The notes below the pieces were generated by a model that was given only the letters and a program-made list of their open reading frames with translations, did no database searches and was not told the origin of the DNA. 34,847 nt of DNA from an uncultured Flavobacteriaceae bacterium. GTDB lineage: Bacteria; Bacteroidota; Bacteroidia; Flavobacteriales; Flavobacteriaceae. The translations under genes were made by a program, and so were the position numbers. Shown here piece by piece: positions 19,614 through 29,100 of this stretch (position 1 is the stretch's first letter; each line of letters starts with the position of its first letter). The DNA lies in the NCBI GenBank assembly GCA_905182575.1, contig CAJJCA010000027.1, forward strand, positions 1-34,847, written 5' to 3'.

Positions 19614-20674
19614 GTCGCAATAAGAAAAATGCAAGAATTCCAAAAAGTATTAGTGGAAGCCATGCGGCCAGAAAAGGTGAGAAATTTGATTTATTTACCA
19701 AAACCCCAAAAATTTTATCAAAGAAAATAAACAGAAAACCTAAGGTGATTCCAAAGGCAAGGTTTACCCCCATCCCCCCTCTTCTTTTAAATGATGAGAC
19801 TGCTACTGCTATGATCGTTAGAATAAAAGCAGAAAGAGGTAATGTCCATCGTTTGTATCTAACCAGTAAGTGATTGTTTATTAAAACCGAACCTCCTTCC
19901 TGTTCTGTTTCAATAAATCGATTTAAGTCACTAAAAGTTAAGGTTTCAGCTTTATAGGAAACCGGGGAGAGATCGTCTATTTCGAAATCGAAAATCGTGT
20001 CTTTTCTACTCATTTTAGTGTAAATCTCCTGGTCTTTATCAAAAGTTCTTTTGGTGTAAGACGAAAGCCTAAAAAGAGTGTCCTTGTCAATCCAGCGAAT
20101 GGTATTGGATTGTATCTTAAACTTCAATTCATTTCCTTCAAAGTGTTCTAAAGAAAAGTTGTTTGCGCTTTGGCGAACAGGGTCATAATTACTAACGAAA
20201 ATAAACTCATTCTCGTTGATCTGTTTGTACAGGTTTCTCGTCTGCCTAACACTCGTCTTACTAATATATTTTGTTAAAAACTCATTGAATCGTAAGTTGG
20301 ATTTTGGGACGACAAACATCCCTGCAAAAAAAGAAAACAAAGCCACCACGCTCGCGGAAATCAAATAAGGTCTTAAAAATCGAAAGAAAGAGATTCCAGA
20401 GCTAAGTATGGCAATAACCTCAGTATCGTTTGCCAGCTTTGAAGTAAACCAAATTACTGATAAAAACAAAAAAATTGGAAACAATAGGTTTCCAAAAAAC
20501 CAAGTGAAGTCATAATAGTATTCAAAAATTGCAGTTGTGGGAACTTCATTTTCCTTAAACTTATCAATTTTCTCAGCCATATCAACCATCACACCAATAG
20601 GGACAAACATCAACAACATGACCAAAAAAGGTCATAAGGTAACGCTTGATGATATAGAGGTCTAATATTTTCAT
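19600..20674 (-). CDS. lptG: LptF/LptG-family permease (YjgP/YjgQ); one frameshift
   Basis: Inner-membrane component of the lipopolysaccharide export ABC system. Six membrane helices surround a large periplasmic beta-jellyroll domain, seen as three N-terminal helices, a long soluble middle with RQTRNLYKQINENEFIFVSN, and three C-terminal helices. The start, ATG 20674, reads MKILDLYIIKRYLMTF, the classic opening of this family. An extra T near 20627 then separates it from VMLLMFVPIGVM. Repaired length is about 358 residues. LptF versus LptG cannot be separated securely; LptG is preferred by the tgt-adjacent location and the DLYIIKRYL start. Starts 2 bases after the tgt stop. Confidence 0.88.
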
Positions 20675-20676
20675 GC

Positions 20677-21865
<1,189 letters not shown>

Positions 21866-21966
21866 CTAAAATTGATAATTAATTGTATTTAGACATACAA
21901 AACGAATTTTTAAACTTTGAATTTTAGGTAAAGTTGTAAATAATTAATAATCTTAGATCTTTGCTC

Positions 21967-22546
21967 GTGAAACCTTTGTCCCTTTCTGTGCTTAGTTCTT
22001 TTAATCTCTAATTTTTCTTTCTCCCAAATTGATTTTGGAATTAAAGGAGGATTAAATTTTGACTCGGCTGGTGAAGCTCAATTGACGCTTGAGACCAAAG
22101 ACCATGAAAGGAAATCTGGTTTTCACATTGGAGTTTATTCGGAATTTGACTTCTTGATTGGGTATCTCCGCCCTGAACTTCAGTTTACAAACGTCAAAAC
22201 CCAATTAGAGGGGAGTGAAATCTCAACAAACAGAATTGAATTACCTGTATCGTTTGGATTAAAATTATTTGGACCTTTAAGCTTTTTTGTAGGGCCTACA
22301 GCCTATTACTCACTTTCTCAAAAAAGCAGTAATTATTCATTTGACGCGATTAAAGATAAAACCACTTTCGGATTGCATTTGGGAACAAGACTTAACATAG
22401 GCCCTGTAGGAATCGATTTACGTTATGATAGAGGTCTTTCTCCAATTCAAGTAAACATACTTACCCAGAATGGTGTTGATGTCAGTGGTAACTTAGACTC
22501 AAGTCCCAATCAATTTACGATTGGATTTTCCTGTAAGTTGAAATAA
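21967..22546 (+). CDS. Secreted outer-membrane beta-barrel protein (PorT/OMP_b-brl type); one frameshift
   Basis: About 192 residues. GTG start at 21967 gives MKPLSLSVLS, then, after removal of one extra T near 21995, LLISNFSFSQIDFGIKGGLN. That is a Sec signal peptide with likely cleavage before QIDFGIKGG, a very common start of flavobacterial barrel proteins. The mature part alternates hydrophobic and polar residues in about eight strands (GFHIGVYSEFD, IGYLRPELQFT, LPVSFGLKLFG, FGLHLGTRLNIG, IDLRYDRGLSPI) and ends in a terminal strand FTIGFSCKLK. Eight-stranded barrels of this type are mostly of unknown function. Convergent with the FKBP gene. Confidence 0.75.
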
Positions 22547-22577
22547 AAAATTAGGAATAACACTATTTTGTAAATAA

Positions 22578-22595
22578 CGAGATATTTAAATCTCG
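22578..22595. terminator. Hairpin between two convergent genes
   Basis: CGAGAT / ATCTCG arms with a 6-base loop, located 31 bases after the barrel gene stop and 38 bases after the FKBP gene stop on the other strand. AT-rich flanks on both sides would suit a weak bidirectional terminator. Confidence 0.4.
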
Positions 22596-22633
22596 AAATT
22601 ACTTATTGGTTTTAAGATTTAATCAATATTGTT

Positions 22634-23522
22634 TTAAGCACTATCTCCATCCAAATAATTGGGAATTCCATCACCATCTGAATCGTCTGGTATACCATCT
22701 TTGTTTAGATCATATTCATCAGCTGTCAATACGCCATCTCCATCATCATCATCATCATACATATTAGGAGTATTGTCAGCGTCAGAATCGTCATTTAATG
22801 GATTTCCATCACCATCAATATCCTCATCAATACGACAAAATACCATCCAATCATGATCAGCAGGTTCTGGTGTACAATGATATTGTGAAAACCAAGGGAG
22901 AATAACGTCGGTATTAAGTTCTGATTGCCAGAGTAATAACCTAAAGAAGAGGGAAGGAAGATTATACCCTGACCATAATCCTTAAAACTATAAGTTCCAT
23001 CATCTTCAATAGAATAACTACCTCCTGAAAATAGAGGAATCGCCTCTCTGAATCCTCTTATTACATTTGACAAATCAAACCAAACTGGATTACTTCGACC
23101 ATCGAAAACTGTTCCATCCAATAAGGTTCCCTGGTAACTAACAAAAGTAGAATCAACTATGGAAGGGTTATCTTTTACACCTTCTCTAATTTTTAAAACA
23201 TATAATTTAGTAAATAAATATAATATTGTTCTTCCAAATCAATTGTCTTGGTTTCAATTTGTTCCCACAGAGAGGTCTTGGAGGAATTATCTCCAGTTAA
23301 TGAGTCTAATTTGATCTCAACGTCATAATCATCTTCAGGAACGTCTTCAAAATCTTCGTAGTTATAAATGTGTGATTTAAGGTAGGCTACCAAAGCTTCA
23401 TCGTCAATGGGAGTTTGGGTTTCCAAAGGGATAACACTTTCTTGGGTATCTTCGTCATCTTTGCAAGAAGAACTCAATAAAAAAATAAAGCAGATTGCAA
23501 AAAAGTTTTTTTTCAAAATCAT
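22634..23522 (-). CDS. FKBP-type peptidyl-prolyl isomerase lipoprotein with thrombospondin-type-3-like calcium repeats; several frameshifts
   Basis: About 295 residues. The lipoprotein signal MILKKNFFAICFIFLLSSSC ends at Cys 20 and is followed by an acidic linker. The FKBP domain shows VSYQGTLLDGTVFDGR, VIRGFREAIPLFSGGSY and IIFLPSSLGYYSG. The tail is a string of Asp-rich repeats (EDIDGDGNPLNDD, DDDDDGDGVLTADEY, DSDGDGIPNYLDGDSA) of the TSP3/calcium-binding type. The segment between them needs at least three one-base corrections at 22840-22910. With these it reads YSPLVFTISLYT, then PEPADHDW, then DGILSYDEDIDGDG, which is the normal end of an FKBP domain. Another indel lies near 23197. Likely periplasmic/outer-membrane folding factor; the target is unknown. 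Confidence 0.8.
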
Positions 23523-23559
23523 TCGTTAAAATATTGAAACGCAAGATACAATTTTACTT

Positions 23560-23567
23560 TATTTTTG
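23560..23567 (+). promoter_or_regulatory. Candidate -7 box upstream of the S4-domain gene
   Basis: TATTTTTG fits TAnnTTTG, 27 bases before the ATG at 23595, in the 72-base divergent gap. T-rich sequence makes a chance match plausible. Confidence 0.3.
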
Positions 23568-23594
23568 TTACTTAGTTTAACGAAGTTTTAAAAC

Positions 23595-23966
23595 ATGAGG
23601 GTTGATCAATATTTATGGTGTTTGCGGTATTTTAAATCCAGAAGCAAAGCCAGCGAAGCCTGTAAAAAAGGGCATGTTAGGATTGAAGACATAATAGTAA
23701 AACCTTCCCGCGACATTTTTGTAGGGGATAAAATCAAGGTGCGTAAAAATCAAATTTGGCATGAATTAGCTGCCCTTGATACTCCTAAAAGTCGTGTTGG
23801 GGCTAAACTTGTGAATTTATACAGGGAAGACAGGACCCCAAAAGATGCTTTTGAAATTGCTGAAATGCAAGCCAACGCTAAAGTACTCGAACGTGACCAA
23901 GGCACTGGAAGGCCCACAAAGAAAGACAGAAGGGAAATTGATGAATATCGAGAAGAAGACACCTGA
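23595..23966 (+). CDS. hslR: S4-domain RNA-binding protein (Hsp15-like)
   Basis: Intact, 123 residues. The S4 RNA-binding motif occupies the N-terminal half: MRVDQYLWCLRYFKSRSKAS, then CKKGHVRIEDIIVKPSRDI. The basic C-terminal tail ends KKDRREIDEYREEDT. The family includes E. coli Hsp15, which binds stalled 50S subunits carrying nascent chains. Flavobacterial copies share this length and the RVDQYLW start. Followed at 24 bases by the phosphoribosyltransferase gene on the same strand. Confidence 0.88.
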   Translation: MRVDQYLWCLRYFKSRSKASEACKKGHVRIEDIIVKPSRDIFVGDKIKVRKNQIWHELAALDTPKSRVGAKLVNLYREDRTPKDAFEIAEMQANAKVLERDQGTGRPTKKDRREIDEYREEDT

Positions 23967-23990
23967 ATAATAACTACACAAATAAGAACG

Positions 23991-24495
23991 ATGAGGAAAG
24001 TCAAAGAAAATATAATTATGGATAAGGAGGACATCCAAAGGACAATCAAAAGAATTGCCTACCAGATCTATGAGAACAACATCGATGAAAAAGAATTGAT
24101 CGTTGCTGGTATCGCTCAAAACGGATTAACTCTTGCCAAGAGAATTATAATGGAGCTTAATAGCATTGGATCTTTAAATGTTGAACTGATTGAAATTAAA
24201 ATTGACAAAAAAAATCCTAGAAATGAAGTTTCAATGTCCCAAGGCCTAGAGTTTTGTAAAGGAAAATCTGTCGTAATTGTTGATGATGTATTAAATACTG
24301 GAAGTACGCTAATCTATGCAGTAAGACATTTCTTGTCGATTAGAGCTAAAACACTTACAGACGGCTGTTTTGGTCAACAGAAACCACAAAAGTTTTCCTA
24401 TTAAAGGAGATTTCAAAGGAATGTCTCTTTCTACTTCCATAAAAGAACGTATTGACGTACGCTTTGGAGACGAAGAAGGTGTATACCTAAGTTAA
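23991..24495 (+). CDS. PyrR-like type I phosphoribosyltransferase; one frameshift
   Basis: About 168 residues. The PRPP-binding signature VVIVDDVLNTGST is intact, and the flanking IAGIAQNGLTLAKRI and IDKKNPRNEVS segments match flavobacterial homologues of PyrR/uracil phosphoribosyltransferase. An extra A near 24358 breaks the frame. The corrected tail reads QTAVLVNRNHKSFPIKGDF and then GMSLSTSIKERIDVRF to TAA 24493-24495. The start is ATG 23991. The enzyme probably acts in nucleobase salvage; the RNA-attenuation role of Bacillus PyrR should not be assumed. Its stop overlaps the convergent aroK stop by 9 bases. Confidence 0.85.
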
Positions 24496-25014
24496 GCCAT
24501 TGAACTCTTCTACCAACTGATCTGTTGTCTTACCGTCGGTGACTAAGTGCTTATCTGCTTTATTGATAATACACATGTTCTTTCAAATAAATGCTTTGAA
24601 ACAAACTCAAGAAGCGCATCCGAGGTTTCGAGGTGGGAAATCATCGGTCGCTGACTCCTTTGGTCAAACAACCTTTTTGCGAGCTCTTTGGGTGTAGTTT
24701 TAAGGTAAACTGTAGTTTTGTTTTCAAAGGAGTTGATAAAGTCCATATTGTCAAAATAGCAAGGGGTCCCCCCTCCTAGTGATATCACAGCATCATTGTC
24801 AGACTCAAAAAGCATTTCTAAATAGAAGCGTTCTTTCTTTCTGAAATACAATTCACCATGTTCTTCTAAAAATCGAAGAAATGCTGCTTTTTTCCTTTTC
24901 CTCAATAAAATGATCTAAATCTATGAATGGAATGGATCTCGAAATTGAAATTTTTTTTCCAAGCTCAGATTTACCACAACCCATGTACCCCAATAAAATA
25001 AGAAAACTTCCCAT
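24487..25014 (-). CDS. aroK: Shikimate kinase; two or more frameshifts
   Basis: Phosphorylates shikimate at O3 in aromatic amino-acid synthesis. ATG 25014 reads MGSFLILLGYMGCGKSELGK (P-loop GYMGCGKS), then SIPFIDLDHFIEEKEKSSIS with the shikimate-binding Asp in DLDHFIE. A break near 24862 precedes EEHGELYFRKKE; ISLGGGTPCY is the glycine-rich substrate loop, and RSQRPM holds the lid arginine. A second break near 24562-24575 hides the tail ADKHLVTDGKTTDQLVEEF, ending at TAG 24487-24489. Repaired length is about 175 residues, normal for the family. Convergent with the phosphoribosyltransferase gene. Confidence 0.9.
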
Positions 25015-25098
25015 TTACACTTACAATAATATTTACTCAAATTTATAACAATTGCATTGAATAATGAATATTTAAAAGTATATTTGCTCTCTTTTTTA

Positions 25099-25171
25099 GA
25101 CCTGGTAGCTCAGTTGGTAGAGCATCTCCCTTTTAAGGAGAGGGTCCTGGGTTCGAGCCCCAGCCAGATCA
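25099..25171 (+). tRNA. tRNA-Lys (anticodon TTT), first copy
   Basis: Cloverleaf: acceptor GACCTGG, D-arm GCTC...GAGC, anticodon stem TCTCC/GGAGA with loop CTTTTAA (TTT), T-arm CTGGG TTCGAGC CCCAG. The 3' acceptor strand reads CCAGATC, so the third pair is C-A instead of C-G; the second copy has CCAGGTC. CCA is not encoded. Confidence 0.96.
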
Positions 25172-25179
25172 CTGTTTAA

Positions 25180-25252
25180 GACCTGGTAGCTCAGTTGGTA
25201 GAGCATCTCCCTTTTAAGGAGAGGGTCCTGGGTTCGAGCCCCAGCCAGGTCA
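25180..25252 (+). tRNA. tRNA-Lys (anticodon TTT), second copy
   Basis: Identical to the copy 81 bases upstream except that its acceptor stem pairs perfectly (GACCTGG/CCAGGTC). Eight bases separate the two genes, so they are one transcript and probably a recent tandem duplication. CCA is not encoded. Confidence 0.97.
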
Positions 25253-25258
25253 CATTCA

Positions 25259-25342
25259 GCGCACGTGGCGGAATTGGTAGACGCGCTAGCTTGAGGGGCT
25301 AGTGGGAGTAATCTCGTGGAAGTTCGAGTCTTCTCGTGCGCA
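25259..25342 (+). tRNA. tRNA-Leu (anticodon GAG)
   Basis: Acceptor GCGCACG/CGTGCGC, D-loop AATTGGTAGAC, anticodon stem CTAGC/GCTAG with loop TTGAGGG (GAG), a long class II variable arm (TGGGAGTAATCTCGTGG) and T-arm ending at 25334. The long variable arm and the pattern fix it as leucine. Six bases after the second tRNA-Lys. Confidence 0.96.
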
Positions 25343-25422
25343 CTTCTTAATTTTTTTTTCCTTACTGAAATATTTCTTTAAATTTTTCTTTGTAATCAAA
25401 AAGCTTGAACGAATGAATAGAG

Positions 25423-26337
25423 GTGAAGAGCACTTTTTCTATAAAAGATTTGGAAAATATTTCGGGTATTAAGGCCCATACCCTTAGGATTTGGGAAAAA
25501 AGGTACAACTTACTCAGCCCCGAGCGAACTCAAACTAACATTCGTCGTTACAGCCTATTGAGTCTTCAGAAATTATTAAACATCACTTTACTCTACAAAC
25601 ACGGCTTTAAGATTTCTAAAATTGCTGGAATAGACAACGCAGAGTTACTCGCAGTGGTTCGTGAAGTTACTTTAAAATCTAACTCTGAACAGGTTTCTAT
25701 CAATGCTCTAAAACTTGCAATGATTAATTTTGATAACTTTTTATTCGACGCTACATTTGATAAAATATTAACCAAAAATGATTTCACTTTTATTTATGTT
25801 AATGTGTTTCTTCCCCTAATGAATGAATTGGGGATTTTGTGGCAAACAAATGCTATTAGTCCCTCTCATGAGCATTTCGTTACGAATCTAATCAAACAAA
25901 AAATTCACATTCAAACTGAAAAAGCTCAAAAAACACTCACTCCAAAAGACAACGACAAGGTTTTTGTTCTTTACCTGCCGGAAAATGAAGTTCACGAATT
26001 AAGTATTCTTTTTCTAAATTATTACATCCTAAAACATGGGTTTAAAACCATATTTTTAGGACAATCGCTTCCCGCGGAGAGTCTTGAAAATATTTTGAGT
26101 GTAAATGAAAAATTAGTTTTTGTAACACATTTGACTGTTGAACCCAATAAGGATGTTATAGACAACTATCTTTTAAATTTTTTCGACTCAATATTGAAAA
26201 ATAATGCCACTGAATTAGCTATTCTTGGGCCTCAGCAACTAAATATTAATTTAACAACGCTGCCAGATAAAATAAATTTGTTTAATTCTGTTTTGTCTTT
26301 TCAAGCCAAATATTTCAAAACTGATGTTTTTGCTTAA
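25423..26337 (+). CDS. MerR-family regulator with cobalamin-binding-like domain (CarH/LitR-like)
   Basis: Intact, 304 residues from GTG 25423. The N-terminal MerR winged helix (residues about 4-70) shows FSIKDLENISGIKAHTLRIW, then EKRYNLLSPERT and RRYS. A four-helix module follows, with W140 and E150-H151 forming the Wx9EH motif that shields the upper axial face of B12 in CarH/LitR photoreceptors. The C-terminal Rossmann-like domain has H191 in EVHELS, where DxHxxG is canonical: the His is kept but Asp and Gly are replaced. It sits 79 bases upstream of crtB, so it probably controls carotenoid synthesis. Light dependence is inferred from the family; loss of B12 binding is equally possible with this motif. 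Confidence 0.88.
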   Translation: MKSTFSIKDLENISGIKAHTLRIWEKRYNLLSPERTQTNIRRYSLLSLQKLLNITLLYKHGFKISKIAGIDNAELLAVVREVTLKSNSEQVSINALKLAMINFDNFLFDATFDKILTKNDFTFIYVNVFLPLMNELGILWQTNAISPSHEHFVTNLIKQKIHIQTEKAQKTLTPKDNDKVFVLYLPENEVHELSILFLNYYILKHGFKTIFLGQSLPAESLENILSVNEKLVFVTHLTVEPNKDVIDNYLLNFFDSILKNNATELAILGPQQLNINLTTLPDKINLFNSVLSFQAKYFKTDVFA

Positions 26338-26416
26338 AAAGCTATTATTATCCCTTTTTATTCATTAATTTTAAATGAATTGATAACTAAATTATAATAC
26401 TATATATACATAATTT

Positions 26417-27256
26417 ATGAAAGACCAATTCGATTCTATTTCTTATGAATGTAGCAAGCTTGTCACGCAACGCTATAGCACGTCCTTTTCATTAGGGACA
26501 AAGCTTTTAGGGGGTGGAGTCAGAATGCACATCTATAATATTTATGGGTTTGTAAGGTTTGCAGATGAGATCGTCGATACATTTCATGGTTTTGATAAAG
26601 AACTATTATTGCAAAAATTTGAAGAAGATCTAGCGCACGCTTTGGAACATAAGATTAGCTTAAACCCTATTCTAAATTCATTTCAACACTCTGTTCATGA
26701 AAATAATATTCAACCTGATCTAATTGAGGCTTTCTTAAAGAGCATGAGGACCGATTTACACAAACAAACTTATCAAACTGAGGAGGAGTATAAAGAATAT
26801 ATTTATGGCTCTGCTGACGTTGTTGGTTTGATGTGCCTTCAAGTTTTTGTAAAAGGAGACCAAGAGGTTTATGATAAATTAAAATCAGCGGCCATGTCTT
26901 TAGGAAGTGCTTTTCAAAAAGTTAACTTTTTGAGAGATTTAAATGCCGATTTCAAAACTTTGGATCGAACTTATTTTCCAAATCTTAACTTGTCAAATTT
27001 TGACGAACTTAGTAAGATGAAAATCATAGACGAAATTGAAAATGATTTTAAGCAGGCACTTGTTGGTATTTACAAGCTTCCGAAAAACTCGCGTTTAGGG
27101 GTTTACACTGCCTACCGTTACTATCACAAGCTTTTGACAAAGCTTAAAAACACCCCATCTGTCAAAATTCAAAAGGCAAGAATTCGTGTCCCAAATTATC
27201 AAAAAATGAGTCTTTTAGCTCAGTCTTACATCAAATTTCGTTTTAATCTTTTGTAA
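26417..27256 (+). CDS. crtB: Phytoene synthase
   Basis: Intact, 279 residues. Condenses two geranylgeranyl diphosphates to phytoene. Both Asp-rich metal-binding motifs of the squalene/phytoene synthase fold are present: D50-E-I-V-D54 in RFADEIVD, and D174...D178 in NFLRDLNADF. The YSTSFSLGTKL substrate-pocket segment and the GSADVVGLMCLQVF helix also match. The stop codon TAA (27254-27256) is immediately followed by the crtZ ATG, so the two are translationally linked. No phytoene desaturase (crtI) lies between regulator and crtB, where many relatives have it. Confidence 0.94.
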   Translation: MKDQFDSISYECSKLVTQRYSTSFSLGTKLLGGGVRMHIYNIYGFVRFADEIVDTFHGFDKELLLQKFEEDLAHALEHKISLNPILNSFQHSVHENNIQPDLIEAFLKSMRTDLHKQTYQTEEEYKEYIYGSADVVGLMCLQVFVKGDQEVYDKLKSAAMSLGSAFQKVNFLRDLNADFKTLDRTYFPNLNLSNFDELSKMKIIDEIENDFKQALVGIYKLPKNSRLGVYTAYRYYHKLLTKLKNTPSVKIQKARIRVPNYQKMSLLAQSYIKFRFNLL

Positions 27257-27706
27257 ATGGAAAAAATGCTTTTGATCTCTGTTGTACTTGTTACTTTTAT
27301 TTTTATGGAATTCATGGCTTGGTTTTCTCACAAATACATCATGCACGGTTTTTTATGGAGTCTGCACAAGGATCATCATAAAAAAAACCACAAATCATGG
27401 TTTGAAAGAAATGATCTTTTCTTTATATTCTACGCCCTCGTGAGTTCAGGTCTGGTAGTACTTTGGGGAGAAGCAGGATTTTGGCCAGGTTTGCCCATGG
27501 GGATTGGAATATTCCTTTATGGAATTACTTATTTCCTTGTTCATGATATCTTTATACATCAAAGGTTTAAGCTGTTTAGAAAGGCTAATAATCGTTACGC
27601 TAAAGGTTTAAGAAGAGCACATAAAATGCACCACAAGCATCTCGATAAAGACAAAGGAGAATGTTTTGGAATGCTTTGGGTTCCTTTAAAATACTTTAAA
27701 AGATAA
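27257..27706 (+). CDS. crtZ: Beta-carotene hydroxylase (fatty-acid-hydroxylase superfamily)
   Basis: Intact, 149 residues, integral membrane di-iron enzyme that hydroxylates beta-ionone rings to give zeaxanthin. The four histidine clusters are all visible: HKYIMH (H25, H30), HKDHH (H37, H40, H41), HDIFIH (H96, H101) and HKMHH (H122, H125, H126). Three to four hydrophobic helices lie between them. The start abuts crtB. The gene ends 2 bases before the convergent surA-like stop. Zeaxanthin is the usual pigment product in yellow flavobacteria; the lycopene cyclase it needs is not in this window. Confidence 0.93.
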   Translation: MEKMLLISVVLVTFIFMEFMAWFSHKYIMHGFLWSLHKDHHKKNHKSWFERNDLFFIFYALVSSGLVVLWGEAGFWPGLPMGIGIFLYGITYFLVHDIFIHQRFKLFRKANNRYAKGLRRAHKMHHKHLDKDKGECFGMLWVPLKYFKR

Positions 27707-27708
27707 GT

Positions 27709-29100
27709 TTAATTTTTATTCCAGTCATTTTTAAATTCACACCCCGAATAGTCCCGGTTTATACTCACATAGGTTAGAACTATCTTATTTTTAAGCCACT
27801 TCTGAATAGCTTTAAGTTGTTTTTCTTTAAGTGCAAGTTCCTTAACTTGACGTAATCCTTAGAATAATCTGCTATGTGCTCATCAAAACGGTTGGTGATT
27901 TTTAATGATCTTATATTTTTTTAAGCCTGATCGATCTTCATCAAGCAGCGGTACGGAAATTTCCCCCTCCTTTAAATCACGGATTTGATTGTACAAAACA
28001 GGATCCATCTTTGTGAGTTCAAAACGTTTATCTCCAGTGGAAGGATTAATTATTGCACCACCATTGAGTCGTGTTTCCTTTTCACTGGAAAACTGATAAG
28101 CTGCTACTTCAAAAGTAAATTCCTCATCCAAAAGACGTTTTCTTATTGTATCTAAGACCTTTTTGGCATCTTCCAATCGTTTTGTATCGGCCTTTGGTGT
28201 TAATAAAATGTGTCGAACATCTATTTCTTGACCTCTTATTTTATCGACAGTTAGGATGTGCCATCCAAAATCAGTTTTAAAAGGCTCTGACACCTCTCCC
28301 TCTTGCATACTAAAAGCAATGTCTCTAAACTCCTTAACCATCCTAGGCTTCTTGCGCTGAAGTGTATATTTCCCTCCATTTGACCTAGAGCCAGGATCCT
28401 GAGAGTATAAAATCGCTTTAGAAGCAAAACTCAACCCTTTTTCTTCAACATCAGCCTTAAATGATTTTAGTTGATTAACCAATCTTTCAGTTTCCTCCTT
28501 AGACACCTCAGGCATTAATACTATTTGAGATATTTCCAGTTCCGTTCCAAAAGTCGGAAGTTCTGATTCAGGTATGGACTGAAAAAACTGTCGAACTTCT
28601 TCCGGCGTTATCTCAACATCTTCAACAATTTTCGACTGCATCATCGAAGAAAGTTTTTGGATCTTGTTAATCTGAAAGAGTTCGTCACGAAAAGCCAACT
28701 CGTTTGGTTTTTTATAAAATTCTAAAACCTTTTCAATACTTCCCAATTGTTCAGTAAAATAGGCAATACTCTGGTCTACATAATCATACACTTCCTGATC
28801 ACTTATTTCTAAACTATCCTGAATGGCATGGTGGGCATAGAGCTTGTCTTCCATAAGTTTTCCAAGCAATTCACAACGTGTAATGTTTTTGGTTGACATT
28901 CCTTGCGACTCCATCTCAACAATGGTTTTGTCAATATCTGAGTCGAGAATCACATAGTCACCTATCACAGCCGAAACCCCGTCAATCTTAATACGATTGG
29001 GGGAGGGTGATTCCTTAACGCTTGTACCTTGCGCATTTAGATTAAAGATAGTAGCAATAACAAAGGTTATTAAACTTATAATTTTATGGGTAAGTTTCAA
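27709..29100 (-). CDS. surA: SurA-like peptidyl-prolyl isomerase/chaperone; two frameshifts near the end
   Basis: Periplasmic outer-membrane-protein chaperone. From TTG 29100 it reads MKLTHKIISLITFVIATIFN with cleavage after LNAQ. A longer reading from 29142 is open but would intrude into the upstream coding sequence and spoil the signal peptide, so 29100 is preferred. A SurA N-terminal helical domain (VIGDYVILDSDID onward) is followed by two parvulin domains: the first with SQDPGSRSNGGKYTL and DFGWHILTVDK, the second starting DVRHILLTPKA. Extra A near 27902 hides ITNRFDEHIADYSKDY, and a further indel near 27857 precedes KELALKEKQLKAIQKW. The end at TAA 27709-27711 gives about 463 residues, the flavobacterial norm. 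Confidence 0.88.

Noticed and set aside
22640-22800. Short GAT/ATC-rich repeats as a possible CRISPR or satellite array
   Set aside because: They are the codons of the Asp-rich calcium-binding tail, not a spaced repeat array.
23817-24119. Minus-strand open frames opposite the S4 and phosphoribosyltransferase genes
   Set aside because: Mirror images of well-supported genes with no own motifs.
25099-25342. tRNA cluster as an integration site for a mobile element
   Set aside because: No integrase, no direct repeat of a tRNA 3' end other than the tandem copy, and flanking genes are ordinary.
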